Positions 43,901 through 55,929 of a stretch of DNA of 64,000 nucleotides are shown here, piece after piece (the first letter of the stretch is position 1; the number at the start of each line of letters is the position of its first letter). Location: contig CM028377.1 of the NCBI GenBank assembly GCA_013146195.2, forward strand, positions 29,368,602 through 29,432,601, written 5' to 3'. The notes beneath the pieces were generated by a model. The model was not told the origin of the DNA. It searched no databases and saw only the letters and a list, made by a program, of their open reading frames with translations. Position numbers and translations under genes: made by a program. Source of the stretch: Codonopsis lanceolata. Lineage: Eukaryota > Streptophyta > Magnoliopsida > Asterales > Campanulaceae.

Positions 43901-46900
43901 TTGCATCTGAAACAAATCGAATTTGGGCACAGACAATTACAGTCACAAGCTCCTTAGCATGATAATATTAGATTCATGAATCCAGATATACAAACGGACA
44001 AGAGATAAAGTTTTCAATCACAGACCAACGACACAGACAAATATAAATCAGAGATAAAGTCTTCAAGGGCTCCTACTAGAGTGGGGTTTTTTATGTGGGA
44101 AGCCGCGCTCAAAGCTATCTTAACTGGAGATAATTTGAGGAGGCGAAATAAAATCTATACCAATTGGTGCTTTATGTGCAAGCAAGACGGAGAAAGTGTG
44201 AATCATCTTCTGATTCATTGCCCGGTTGCAAGGGAAATTTGGAGCTTTATGCTGGGTCTGTTTCAGGTAACCTGGGTGATGCCTAGCTCAATCAAGGAGC
44301 TGCTTATGTGCTGGACTTTGTATAAGCATTGAAGAAAAAATTATTTTTGGGATGTTGCTCCGTTGGCGGTCTGTTGGTCTATTTGGAAAAAAAGGAACCT
44401 TAGAGCTTTCGAGAACGAGGAAGAACCTGGAGGGGATTAAAATTCAGATTATTCGGACTACGTATTTTTGGTGGAATGAAGTGGTTCGGCAGGGATCTAA
44501 TCCCTTTGTAGAATTTGTGGATAATATTTTTGTTGTCTAGCAGGGGTTGGTTTTATATTGCATATGTTCATAGGACACGTCACCTGTTTTGACGCTTACA
44601 TTTATATATCATTTACTTATCAAAAAAAACCGACACAGACAAATATAATGGCTACTTCAACTGTTCAATCCATCTACAAACCAAAAGAACCAACCACGAA
44701 GTTTGAATAGAGATAGCTCTCTTCAAAAGTACAACTTGAGACAGAAAGACTTTGCAGCAAAGGAATGTCAGATGACAAAGCTACTCCAGGGTTAGACCAA
44801 GGCTGCTTACATTCTCCAACCTAATAACAAAACAGATGTATTTCCTAGCTACGTTTTTAGACCATTTCTTCACAAAGGAAAAAGGACTTAAATGGCAATA
44901 ACTGTTTGATTTCTGCTAGGGTGTCTGATAATTAAACAGATTGCCTGAGCATGCAACATCACAGAGAAGCCAGGGATTTAGCTCCCTGATAAATCTGACT
45001 GGTTGAGAAATATAAGCAAGAGACTGACATTCAGGGTGTTCAAACATGAAGGTCAAGAAAACTCCAGTAACATGGTTACCAATACTTGACAGGGCAGACC
45101 TCATGGCACCAAAAATAGTCATAATCATGACTGCCAGATAATTAAATCAAGGACACCAAATCAAGAAACTCTGTCCTCAGAAATTGTAGCAAGTCTACAA
45201 TGAACTTCACCAACACAAGCAGCAGAAACCTGTGTAACAAAAACTGATAGGAAACAAAGCCAAAAATCCAAATCAATAATCCCATTCTCCAAACTAATTT
45301 TACAAATCTAGGTTCTTTGTCCTAAAAAGAGTTCTACTATACTTACTATTTTAGCTTGTCCAGGAATATGATTTGTAATTAACAATCTCATTCTTTCTGA
45401 AATTGCATCTCTCAAACATAGATATTAGCATACAGATACAATGAGCAAAACACTTGCTCTCTTTTTCGTTCCATCCATCCACGGTCTTGTCATCTCATAT
45501 CCAATATTCAACAATTATGACATCTATAAGAACATCATTCCCAGTGCATGGAGATTGACAATGCACCATTGCTGCTAGGTGGAAGAGTGGTCCACAGTGC
45601 GGAGAGTTGTGTAGGGTTGATATACATAGTACTCACATTAGAACGTGGAAAAGTGGTCAGCAGTGAGGAGAATTGTGTAGGGTTGATATGCGTAGTACTC
45701 ACAGCAGAACTGGGGTAGTCGTAGGCAGAGATTGTGCTCTCTTAGTGATGGAGAGGTGCCTGAGGGAGAAGGAAAATAATAGATCTGGATAGAATTGGAG
45801 AGGAAAGGATGTGGCGGTAGTCAAAGGTATCACAAGCAGCACCGGTAAGGTGTGATCATATCTCTTGTCATTGGTGTATGGTGGCCTCATTAGCTGACTT
45901 TGCAGAGTCGTATGGCAATGGGATGTTTCCAAATAAGTGGCAATCTTAAAGGTACACGCAAAGATTAAAATTGTCCTTTAGAGTTTTGGCTTTCGAAACT
46001 GAACTTATATGTGACAGACAGAACTGTCCAGAGGGTAAATAGTAGCATGAGCCCGAAGGTTCACAAAAATTCATCTATAAGCTATAACCAAGCATAGCAA
46101 TAAGCTGGTACTTGACATGATATCTATTAAACACTAATAAGTTTGCAACTGGAAACAAGAAGTACAAAATTTTCTGTCTATAACTACAAGAGTTTGCAGA
46201 TAGAATGTGAAATAAAATGTAGAAAAATAATGTGGTAAAAAAATTATTATTTCTTTTTTTTATTAGTTATTATTCATTATTTCTTATTTTTTGGCATTAT
46301 TAAGTTAAGAAAACAACATTTACCACCAAAATTTAAAGTTAGATAGACAAAGCTGATAGACTAACATACCTCCGCAACATAAGATTTGCAAAACCATAAT
46401 GATATATGGTGGTGATATGACTGCCTATAACACTGATGTAGACCCCCTGTTGACTTAAGTCAATTGGAAGTAAGCACTTAAGGCCAGTTTGATAATCACC
46501 CAATAAACAATGGACTCTTAGCAAGCCAACCATACTGAAATAACCCAAGACCTTCAATACATTACTTCCACCGTTATAATCATATCCATCAGTAGCAGTA
46601 AATTGTTCAAGGCCTTCTTTCTCCTGCTCCAAAATCTGAATTATCATAGACTTTTCCACCAATGCTTGCAAATAATTGAGCACGCCATACACATTCCACG
46701 CCTAAGAAAGAAATAATGAAGAGAAAATCACTACCCTTTATTCTGATCATACTTTTAAAATGACAAGAGGAAGAAAATTAAGGATATGCACATTAAAGGT
46801 ATGCTGGAATAAGGGGAAATAACCTAGAGTAACCCCTTAACCCTAACACAATATGGACTAATCACTCGAGGTAAAACAGATGGCCAGTCCCATATATAAA

Positions 46901-49900
46901 CAATTTAAAATAAAGAATACTAACCTTGGACCTGCCAACAAACACCCCCCCCCACCAACCAACAACCCACCCTAACATATATATCTATGTGCATGCAAAG
47001 GTTGAGAACTGACTCCTTTCGAGTTTCTATAGAAACAATTCACACTCCTTTAAACTGCCTAAAGTAGAATCTTGCTCCTTAGCACCTACGAAGCACGCCA
47101 TCTCATCTTGCATGCACAAACATAAAAAACTGGTAACTACACTCTGGTAACAGGCAATAAGAACAACCATTTCACAATTTCTACTCCAGAAAGGGGCCGA
47201 CTGGTCGAGCAGATGAATATTTCTGATCTTTAACTTCCCAAATCTTAAACATAGCATTGCTTCATTCTAATTATATATGAGAAGTAAATTGAATTTTTAA
47301 TAACACGAGAGAACTAAAGAATGATTATCTGGGTAGACAAGAAGAAATGCAAGATGATCCAAGATGTGTAAATATGAATCAGCGGGGCGAGCATGAAATG
47401 CCAAATTGTTGTGTATGAAAATTGAAAGAAACTTCACTAGTCCACCCCCACCCCGAAAGGAAAAAAAAAACACATTTTATCAAACCTACAATTACCCCCA
47501 CAGCCTCAACATAATAGTCGTCAATTACTCCAGACTCCAGAACAATGCAAGTAACCACAATATGATCATAGCTATACCGTAACTTCCAAAAAAATTGATG
47601 TCCTTACAAAATTGTTTTAGTACTCACATTTTCAGTTGTTGTAGCAATCTAACCACATATCAAAGCAAGTAAAACATGGATAATAAGCATACACACAATT
47701 ACCTACTAGCCAATTTCCTAGAAAAAGTTTGCGGTCAGAAACAACCATATATTCATGAGTAACTGTTTTAACCTGATCATACTGCCTCAATTGAGCAATC
47801 TCCTGCTCAGTCTTGGTCTTCATCTTAGCTCGGTACTGACAAAACGACTGAAATTGATAAACAAATTCATCAACCATGTCCCATAACCACTGGTTCGGCA
47901 ACTGCATGTTCACCACTCCATGCAATACCACCTACAAGCAACCAAAAGAACATCTCAAGTTAAACCCACAAGTCGAACATGGCTACATGAAAGCTTATAA
48001 CCAGTGCCAACACCCCTGCATAGAGTATTGCCAGAGAAACTTATTGGACTAACATTGTAAGAAGCCCCAATGTTCGTAATGATGAAATTCCACAATTCAA
48101 ATGAGAAGGATCTAGGCAGCTATGATAAGCACCCCAAACCCCATTTCTGTAAAGGCTCTTTCTCAGAACTAAAACCTAAACCACTACCAATCAGGAAGGA
48201 AACATAGCAATTAACATTGCTACAGGTGACGTCATGATGATCCCTTGGATATCTAGACATAAATGTACATACCTAAATAGTCCATGCATCCCAATTTAAG
48301 ATTACCTTTTCTCGTAGTCAGAGAATTCAAGCAGTATACTACTGCCCATGAAGATTATCATAATAACATAACCTCCTATTAATGTCTTAACTTCTTTTCC
48401 CTGATTATCAAGGCTATAGTTAAAACAAATGGCAAGGTTGTGAGCTTCATTTCATAAAAATACTCACAAAATGTAAAACTCAAAAAAGATAAGAGGAACT
48501 GTATGAAGGCAAGGTGGGTGTGCGTAAAATGTATCTATAAGGTCCCTCCTTGCTAAAATAGTCATATTTTATACTTTTCAACATTAACTTGACCATTTTC
48601 AAACACATAGTTGACATATACACATGTACTAAGTTTCCAAGAATAAGACAAATATTTCATAAAATTTAAGCTACAAATCTTCAAACATTTACAATTTTTT
48701 TCTTATGTTTCTGAAACATGATTTTTATCTTCCGTGTCACACCAAAAATATCTATGATTAACTGCAATTTAGATGGTGACGTAGAAAAACAAAAAATACA
48801 ATATTAAAAAGTTTGACTATTCAAATGCTACTCTTTTTTTAGATAGAACGAGTGTAAAAAAAATAATAGAATCACAAGATATAAAGTTTTTGAATATAAA
48901 TACATTCATATCAAATCTTCATCAAAATTCTAATGGTTAAAGAGAGCTTTAAAGGTAAAAGGCATTCCTCTTTTTATATGACAGGTATACATAGTCAAAT
49001 ATAGTAATAGAAGCTTGTTGATCCAATTAATTTCACCTTGGAAACTTCTAAAACATAATTTAGTAGGACATCTTAGTTTAAGATGATACTCCCTCCCTCT
49101 CAGTCAAAAGATCATATTTACCTTTTTGATATGTTTGCCATGACGTTCTAAATTTACACTTGTATAGGACTAAAATAAAACAAGTTGGATTCAAAAATAA
49201 GTGCCCCGGAAGGCTTTTTTTTTGTTGATAAAAGCCCCGGAACACTTGTAAGCACCAATTACTAAAAAGGCTTTGCGTTCGGAATGCTTTCAAAACACTC
49301 ACCCATTTTGGAAAAGACCTAAAAAAAATTCTAAAAGTAGATTATTATCATGTTCCTTGGAAAAATAGTTCAGCACCTATCAATCTAGATCACACAGAGT
49401 GAGGGTGGAAGCGAGAATGGGAGCGAGAGTGCGAAAGCATCATATATTAAAACTTGGATTCAAAACGTCATTAAACTAAAATTATGTATTAATGGTTATT
49501 GACATAGTATTAAATTTAGGATCAAAAAGGTTTTTTTATTATTATTTGATGAGTAAAAGATATTATAGAAACAGGTGCCAATGCAGGTGATGCATCCTAT
49601 GTATACAGGGAGTATACTCTACCAATACAATGGAAAAGTTGTTTAAAAAATCAGCAAAAGAGTCCTTCGTGCCTGGAGAACAGTTTGTGCTCCAGAACCG
49701 CATCTCTTCAAAAATACCCTCCAGCTTTTCAATGTCCGCCTCTGTATTCTCAAAGATCCTACAATTTCTCTCTTTCCAAATATTCCAGCACACCGACACC
49801 GGTAACTATCACAGGGAGTTGCTACATATATGATATAACTATCAAAGCTCAATATCTCTAGATATTCTTTACTCTAAATAAACAAATTGCGTTGGACTAA

Positions 49901-50429
49901 TTTGATATTGAAAATAAAAAAAATTCAAAAACATCATACAAGCGAACCCTCACTGCCTCGCACCTCAATTTCAAATATAATTGTACACATTATATCCATA
50001 ATTATACATATAAATCAACTGGCATATACCATCAAGAAAATGAAGAAGATAATGGATGCGTACCTGAAACAGACTGCAGTAATTATCCCAGGACTCGGTC
50101 CTTTGCTTGAGCGTGGGCTGCAACCTCGCATACAGATGACGGTACCACATTTCACAGTACAGAAAACGGAAGACATGGTCGTTGTCAAAATACTGAGCAA
50201 CTGCATCAACAGAAGGCCATGGAGTGTCCTTAAACAAGCGGTCACTTAGGGTTTGGAAAGATGAATCGTACATTTGATAGATCTCGTAGACATTTTTCTC
50301 ACGGATGTGACGGTAGAGGTGGACGACGAACGTTTTAACGGAGTCCGGGACAAAGTTCGGATCGTAGACGGCGCCATCCGATTGTTGTTGGGTGGGGTAG
50401 CTGTCTTCGTAGTCGTACGGAGCCGCCAT
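40916..50429 (-). CDS. Eukaryotic translation initiation factor 3 subunit L (eIF3l)
   Basis: A core cytoplasmic subunit of eIF3, which binds the 40S ribosome during initiation. Exons (minus strand, 5' to 3'): 50429-50064, 47931-47773, 46701-46370, 43192-42853, 42292-42144, 42047-41954, 41152-41081, 40960-40916. They sum to 1557 nt, join in frame without stops and give 518 residues, near the plant family length. All introns are GT-AG. Landmarks: MAAPYDYEDSYPTQQQ at the start; DTPWPSVDAVAQYFDND; LPNQWLWDMVDEFVYQFQSF; SNVLKVLGYFSMVGLLRVHC; EKYGEKMLRMQRYDDE and PKFITPSAPS in the PCI region; RYGDYFLRQIVK; and the end DMDRIKLE. The ATG at 50429 is in AATGGCGGC context. Intron 1 (2.1 kb) and intron 3 (3.2 kb) hold LINE 3' ends. 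Intron 3 also has a roughly 70-bp direct duplication at 45583-45705. It is the only evidently intact gene in the window. Confidence 0.93.
44047..44630 (+). mobile_element. 5'-truncated LINE (L1-type) in eIF3l intron 3
   Basis: An 18-bp target duplication CGACACAGACAAATATAA lies at 44029-44046 and 44631-44648, and the right end is A-rich (ACTTATCAAAAAAAA). The frame 44081-44332 encodes the zinc-binding domain found at the C-terminus of plant LINE reverse transcriptases (NWCFMCKQDGESVNHLLIHC, W-S-F after it). Orientation is opposite to the host gene. It is truncated and dead. Confidence 0.88.
49528..49815 (-). mobile_element. LINE 3'-end fragment in eIF3l intron 1
   Basis: The minus-strand frame reads SVCWNIWKERNCRIFENTEA, the typical last segment of plant L1 polyproteins. 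It is followed by a tail ending TACTCATCAAATAATAATAA and an A run (49528-49555 on the plus strand). I found no clear target duplication. Confidence 0.7.
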
Positions 50430-50697
50430 TGATGGTGGAGGAGGAGTTAGGGTTTCGGCTAGGACTGAGATTGAGAAAGGACAATCCCAGAGTGGGGCGG
50501 AGGGGAGCTTGGGGTTTAGGGATAACTGACGGAGTGGAAGTGTTAGCTCTGTGGCTTGGGTGAATGGAGATCAGATGGGTTAGAGTTCAGATTATGGGCC
50601 TGGATAGAGCCCGGTTAATTTTTGGCTTTCATATAGCTTGATGGATTGGACTTGAGAAATTGCTAGCCGGTCCATTTTTGTAATTTGTAAATTTAAG
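50430..50697 (-). promoter_or_regulatory. eIF3l 5' untranslated region and promoter
   Basis: This is the upstream side of the eIF3l ATG on the minus strand. It is moderately GC-rich close to the start codon and becomes AT-rich beyond 50600. A Mutator-like element follows at 50698, so only about 270 bp of original upstream sequence is left between the start codon and that insertion. No certain TATA box is seen. Confidence 0.4.
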
Positions 50698-51534
50698 GGA
50701 GAAATTCAGTGCGGTCCCTCTTGGTGAAATTATAACCGTTTAGTTCTTCTTTTTTTTTTAAACCGCTAAAGTACAATTTTATGAGGAAAATGATGAAGAT
50801 ACCCTTAATAAAGGAAAGGCGCGCGGACAAAGTCATTGCCCAAATTTGGGCATCGCAATGCACAATTGAAATCTGTCAAATTTTGAACATCGAAATGCAA
50901 AAATCACAACTCAAATTTGGGCATCGCAATATGAAAATTGGGCATCGAAAAAACTTCTGAAGCCCAAAACAGTGCTTAAGCCGTGTTTTTTGGCCACAAA
51001 ACAAAAATATCACAGGGTAAATCTTGTCGATAGCATCGATTTGATATGCGGTGGGTCTCATGGTTCATCCGGGATCAAAAGTTATGTCATGCCGACGAAA
51101 GAGTCCTCAACTTTTTTTATTTATACTAGTGCATTAGTTTCAAAACTGACAACTAACATCCTTAATATCCCTTTCTTCCCAATGCTTTTAGAAGTTATGC
51201 GATGCTTATGCATACATCGGCAGTCCCTCATAGCGGTGGTTGATGTTGGTGCGCTTGGAGCCGCTTTGCCGTATAAGATGAAAGGAGGTCGGCGATTGAG
51301 AAAAAAAAGATGGAGACGAAGCTGGATGGCGAGCATATCTGAGAAGACGAAGAGGAGGGAGAAAAAGAGAGAGAGAGAGAGAGGGACAATAAAAAGAACG
51401 AAGTGAAACTAACAAAGTAACAGGTCGCGGACAATTTTGAAACAAAATTATGAAAATGGACTTTTGCGGTTAAAAAAATAGGGTACTGAAACAATTACAA
51501 TTCCAGTAAATGGTACCGGACCGTAATTATTCCT
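50698..51534. mobile_element. Mutator-like non-autonomous element, 837 bp
   Basis: Nearly perfect 9-bp duplication: AAATTTAAG (50689-50697) and AAATTTAAA (51535-51543). Long imperfect TIRs of about 90 bp share GCGGTCC / ACGGTCC, AACCG(C)xxAAAGT and a T run. The left TIR and following bases (ATACCCTTAAT...AGGCGCGC) match the element at 7906. Interior frames up to 144 codons (Arg/Lys-rich at the end) are not recognised. Confidence 0.75.
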
Positions 51535-52649
51535 AAATTTAAATCGCAACAGTAGTCTTTTTTTTCTTTAACCAACAAAAAACACTTTCATAAAATTCTT
51601 CAACAATGTCCTCCCATCATCAACGTCAAGTTTGCTCGTTTTCAGCAATAGTCTAAATCTTCAAGACTCAATCATCACGTGTATCTAATTTGTTCGAAAA
51701 TCACAATTGTTAAGACAATGAAACGGAGATCGGCATGGAGGGTTACATATTAATGGAGGAGGAAGAAGAAGGCGGACGAGATGCATATGAACAGTTTGAA
51801 TCGCAACACATTGATTTTTGGATTACGATATATCGATTTGGAATCACAATGAATCGTTATGGAATAGAAATGACAAATTTGATCCGCGATGCATAAAATC
51901 TCAATGCATAAATTGGGTTTTCGATGCAAAAAATCTCAATGCATAAAATTGTGCTTCATTATGCTCAAATGTTCTTGATTCTTAGCGTGTTTATGATTCA
52001 TTAAGGTGTCGTTTGGTAGCCAGGATTAAGGCCAGTTATGATTAATAAGCCGAGTTGCCTGATGTTTGGTACGTAATAGGTGGTCGGGACTAATAACACG
52101 AGTTATCCGGATAAATTCATTATCCCCTCACTATTAATACCAATGAGGAGGGTGGTATTATTAGCACCCTCACTAAAAAAAATTTGGATTAATATTTGTA
52201 ATCTCAAAACTACCCCCGATATACAAGTGAGGATTAATAGCGAGGGCACTAATAGTACTGAGATTAATAATACTGCTTATCCTTGTCCGACTACCAAACA
52301 AGCCCTAAATGAATCGTAATCTTTTATTCCCCAAAAGTGTCTTTTTTCGATTAAAATAAACGTAAGGTACCGTAGCAGTAAGAAATTATCTAAAGTGTGA
52401 TGGCCCGAATTTCACCCATTTACAATTTGGGGGGATCATCCTCTAAATAAAATCCCATCAATCTATAAACTTCCTATTTTACCATTGCCATCTAAATGCA
52501 CCCCATCCCAAACACCCCTTGTGACCTATCTCTCCTTGGTCTTCTCCGGCCACAGCCACACCAATCTCATCTCTCTCCAATCCCGACTTCTAAGCCCTCT
52601 CCAGCCATCTCACGAATGATGTCTCCTTCATCTTGAGTCATATACTCAC
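51535..52649. other. AT-rich repeat debris around a Tourist-like MITE
   Basis: The ends near 51550 and 52390 look like another decayed Mutator-like TIR pair (GCAACAGTAGTC against CTGCTACGGTACC on the complementary strand), but no clear duplication was found. CAATGCATAAA motifs near 51900 recur at 2950-3080. No gene is supported. Confidence 0.35.
52005..52305. mobile_element. Tourist-like (PIF/Harbinger) MITE, 301 bp
   Basis: TAA duplication at 52002-52004 and 52306-52308. Inverted ends: GGTGTCGTTTGGTAGCCAGG on the left, and GGGCTTGTTTGGTAGTCGGA read inward from the right. A second, left-truncated copy is at 36620-36866. Confidence 0.85.
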
Positions 52650-53134
52650 TGTTGGTAATTGGGCTTGCGGCCCGATTATTTAGTCCCGCCCACATTGAAT
52701 ATATTTATATTATTAATTGGTTGATTAGTTTCCTAATCCAATTGGGTTTGGGATTACTTAACCTACAAGAAATAGGTTTCTTGGTAATAATATAAATAAA
52801 GCAACAAAAGGGATAAAACCCTAAGAGACAGAAACAGAGGAACACGTCCTCCTAGATCAGCCGCCCTCTCTCTCCCAAATTATATCTCACCAAAACATTC
52901 CCTCTAGCCTAACTATCAAGAGGCTTGTATTTTCGGTGTGAACCAGTATTGATATCCGTGCTCCGTGATATCAGTCCGACGAGAGAGATTTACAGGTTCG
53001 TAGATTTTGGTATACGAAATTGTAGCTCAAGCGAAATTCTTCCGCTTCGCACAAGGTTCAAATTCGCACAAGGTAATTTACGATTACTGTCTTGCTAACG
53101 AACTTGTATGATATCTGTTTAGATATATCCTTCA
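52650..53134 (+). mobile_element. Copia-type 5' LTR
   Basis: Begins TGTTGGTAATTGGGC and ends ATATCCTTCA, and is followed at once by a tRNA-Met primer-binding site. It includes a plausible transcribed end (TATAAATAAAGC region near 52790). No second LTR and no gag-pol were found, so this is a partial element. Confidence 0.75.
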
Positions 53135-53135
53135 T

Positions 53136-53147
53136 TGGTATCAGAGC
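53136..53147 (+). other. Primer-binding site (tRNA-iMet type)
   Basis: TGGTATCAGAGC, the usual plant copia primer-binding sequence, lies one base after the LTR end. Confidence 0.85.
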
Positions 53148-54385
53148 CTATATGTTTGATTGCTCGTATCGCTATGCCATGAATTGCATGCTCTTGTTTT
53201 TGGGTTTGTTTAAAAGTTTTACCCGATAACAAAACAAATTGGTTTTATTATTTTGTGTGTAAAACTTTAAATTTTTTGAGAAAAATTTATATGTCTGAGT
53301 TCCCTACGACAAGGCGAACAACATACTAAATTCTCGTTGAATTCCGTTGGGTATTTTTCAAAATATCGCAAACCCAAGTTTTGTTGAAAAGTGATTTTTC
53401 CAAAACTTTGCGTGCTGTTATGACCTATTTATGTTCTGTAAAATCGTGATTTTATGGACTGTACTTGTAGTACTCCGTGAGAGCTTTCCAACGACATATT
53501 ATATGCTTAATTTGGACTTAAAATGAACGTTTTATGGCCTCGCGAAGTTGGCACTTCGCAAATTGATTTTTTGGGTTAAAAATTCGAGTAAAAAACGAAC
53601 CCCACTCTCGGCCTCGATACACGTGCCTTTTGTGGCACTCCTTTCGAGATAAAAAGTATACCACTTAAAATCCCTCAATGAGACGAGTCCAACGCCACCA
53701 GCCGTGCAGTCATCGGACCAACGGAAGACGGCGCGTGGACTTCAAACTCCGGCCAGGCACGTGAAGGAGGGCATAGGAGGACGACCAGTCAACCATTGAC
53801 TGGTCAATGGTCAACGTGTTGACTGATGACGTGTCTGCCACGTCACCTGACACATCAGCAGTGGGACTGTGAGGTTCCCGGGTGTGCCCCTGCGCGCCCT
53901 TGGATAGGGGTGCGCGTATGTGCGGATGCGGAACATCCATTGCTCTCGTTCCACCCTCCCTTGTTTAGGGGAAAACGAAATCAAAAGTGCGAGAGGAGTG
54001 TTGTCTATGTTAGCACGTTTGAATGTGCCTCGGTTGCCTTTAATGGATTTTGTATCCAATATGGGAACTTATGGTTTCCCGCATCAAGTTATCCCTTTTT
54101 TTAGGGGATACCAGGATATGAGAATGCATTACCCTTTCATTCCCATTTTCCCTTTTTTAGGGGAAAACGGAAAAATGAAAAAAAGGATATTGCGACGCCC
54201 CTACTATGGATTTTATTGAAAATAGCCTTATGGCTCGTTCAGATCACTATGAGAGCTTTGGGTTTCCCGCATCAAGTTATCCCTTTTTAGGGGATACCAG
54301 GATATGGGAATACATCACCCTTCCATTCCTATTCTCTTTTTTTTAGGGGAGAACGGAAAAGTGCAAAGAATGAGTGTTGCGAGAC
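53148..54385. other. Non-coding region with a 188-bp tandem repeat
   Basis: Sequence after the primer-binding site shows no gag frame. From about 53930 a repeat with TTTAGGGGAAAACG / TTTCCCGCATCAAGTTATCC units begins; two clear copies start at 54058 and 54246 (period 188). They lead straight into the LTR at 54386. Confidence 0.5.
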
Positions 54386-54992
54386 CCCACTGGATCTGAA
54401 AGTTTTAGAGTCGCCATCTTTATTTTAAGGCAAATAAGGCAAAACCAAAGAAAAGAAAAATAAACCAGAGAAAAAGAAAACAAGTTCGGAGGCTAAGTTA
54501 CGAGTTGGGAAAGTACTAGGCACCCAACTCGCCCTTTCGGTCTCAAAAGTGGTTTTTGGCTGAAGTATGCTTATTGTTATATTTATTTAGCAAATAAATA
54601 AAGTATTAAAAAATAGGAAATTAAAACAGATACATCCGTGGCTACATTATTTACGGACTCGCAGTCATTTCCTTACAATAATTACATACATATTTAAGAA
54701 TATTTGGCCATTATAACGGCTCTTTTACATAATATTTCCTATTCTAATCCGGGCAGCACAACGGCTTATATTGGCTACATTGTGCCGGATTTAAATAACA
54801 ACTTTAAAATAAATAAAAGACAGAAAAGTATACAAATACAATAAATAACGCCCTTAAAGGTTTTACCTTTTAGAGCGGTGGTGTGTTCGCTCTGTCCTTC
54901 AGGGAGAGGGAGTCTTTTTTGTTGTTTGTTGTGTGGTTGTTGTTTTGATTTGGGCAGAGTGACTGCTTATTTCGGAGACTTTTAACTTGTCA
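54386..54992 (+). mobile_element. LTR segment, interrupted by a CACTA end
   Basis: Begins TGCGAGACCCC and shares the internal box (GAGTTGGG...CCCAACTCGCC, hairpin at 54502-54530) with the LTR at 16223. Positions 54637-54992 are 98% identical (seven differences, no gaps) to 61439-61794, so the two are a recent LTR pair or duplication. It breaks off where CACTACAAAAAAAC begins. Confidence 0.65.
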
Positions 54993-55660
54993 CACTACAA
55001 AAAAACAAGGCAACTGAAACAGATTTTTCGGTTGCAATTCATGAAAATCGGTTTCAAATTGATGTTTGCAACGGAAAATGTCCGTAACAAAGTCCATAGC
55101 AATAAGCCTCGTCGCAAAATTGTGCAACCACTTTCTTGTGGTTGCAAAAACCTTGCAACAGAAAAAAATAGTTGTAGTTTCTGTTGCGATGTGTTTCCTA
55201 GGACATTTTTTTATATCCGTTGCAAACAACAACTGATTTATTTCTGTTTCTAATTTGCAACTAGTTTTTTCTGTTTCAAATTTGTTACACATATAACTAA
55301 ACTAGCAACTGAATTTTTCAGTTTTTAGTAGGCAACCTAATTTGCAACTGGTTTTTTTGTTGCAAATTTGTTACACATAGAACCGAACTAGCAACTGAAT
55401 TTTTCAGTTTCAAGTAGGCAACCTAATTTGCAACAAGTTTTTCTGTTTCAAATTTGTTACACATAGAACTAAAGTAGCAACTGAATTTTTTAGTTTCAAG
55501 TATGCAACCTAATTTGCAACAGATTTTTTTGTTTCAAATTTGTTACACATGAAACTAAACTAGCAACTGAATTTTTCAGTTTCAAGTATGCAACCTAATA
55601 TTTCAGTTGCAAAAATCCGTTGTTGGTTTGTAACTAATTTTTTTTAAAAAAGAAAAAACT
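54993..55660 (+). mobile_element. CACTA (En/Spm-type) left terminus with subterminal repeats
   Basis: The end CACTACAAAAAAACAAGG has the CACTA signature. The three bases before it (TCA) are the likely target duplication. It is followed by an 86-bp subterminal tandem repeat containing AGCAACTGAATTTTTCAG, with copies at 55304, 55390, 55476 and 55562. The opposite CACTA end was not found, so the right limit is unknown. Confidence 0.7.
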
Positions 55661-55929
55661 TGCAACGAAAAATTCTGTTGTAGAAGATTATTTTCTGAAA
55701 GTAAAATATTACTAATATTATATCTATAAAATTTATCAATTGTACCTGATTGGAAATTTCATTTAAAATATCTTAAATCAAACAATTAAAATCAACAAAG
55801 CTTCAAACATTACGTTCAAAATGAATTGACAAACTCTCGTACTAAACTGTTGTATTATTAACTATATAGAATTGTCAAGTTGTCATACTTTAAACTACAT
55901 AGGAGCTTGTGGACGATGCTCGGAGCCTT

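Noticed and set aside
49087..49110. Stowaway-type end (TACTCCCTCCCTCTCAG)
   Set aside because: The motif matches a common MITE end, but no inverted partner or second TA was found within the intron.
54990..55292. Open frame of 100 codons across the CACTA end
   Set aside because: It is a translation of subterminal repeats and crosses the element boundary.
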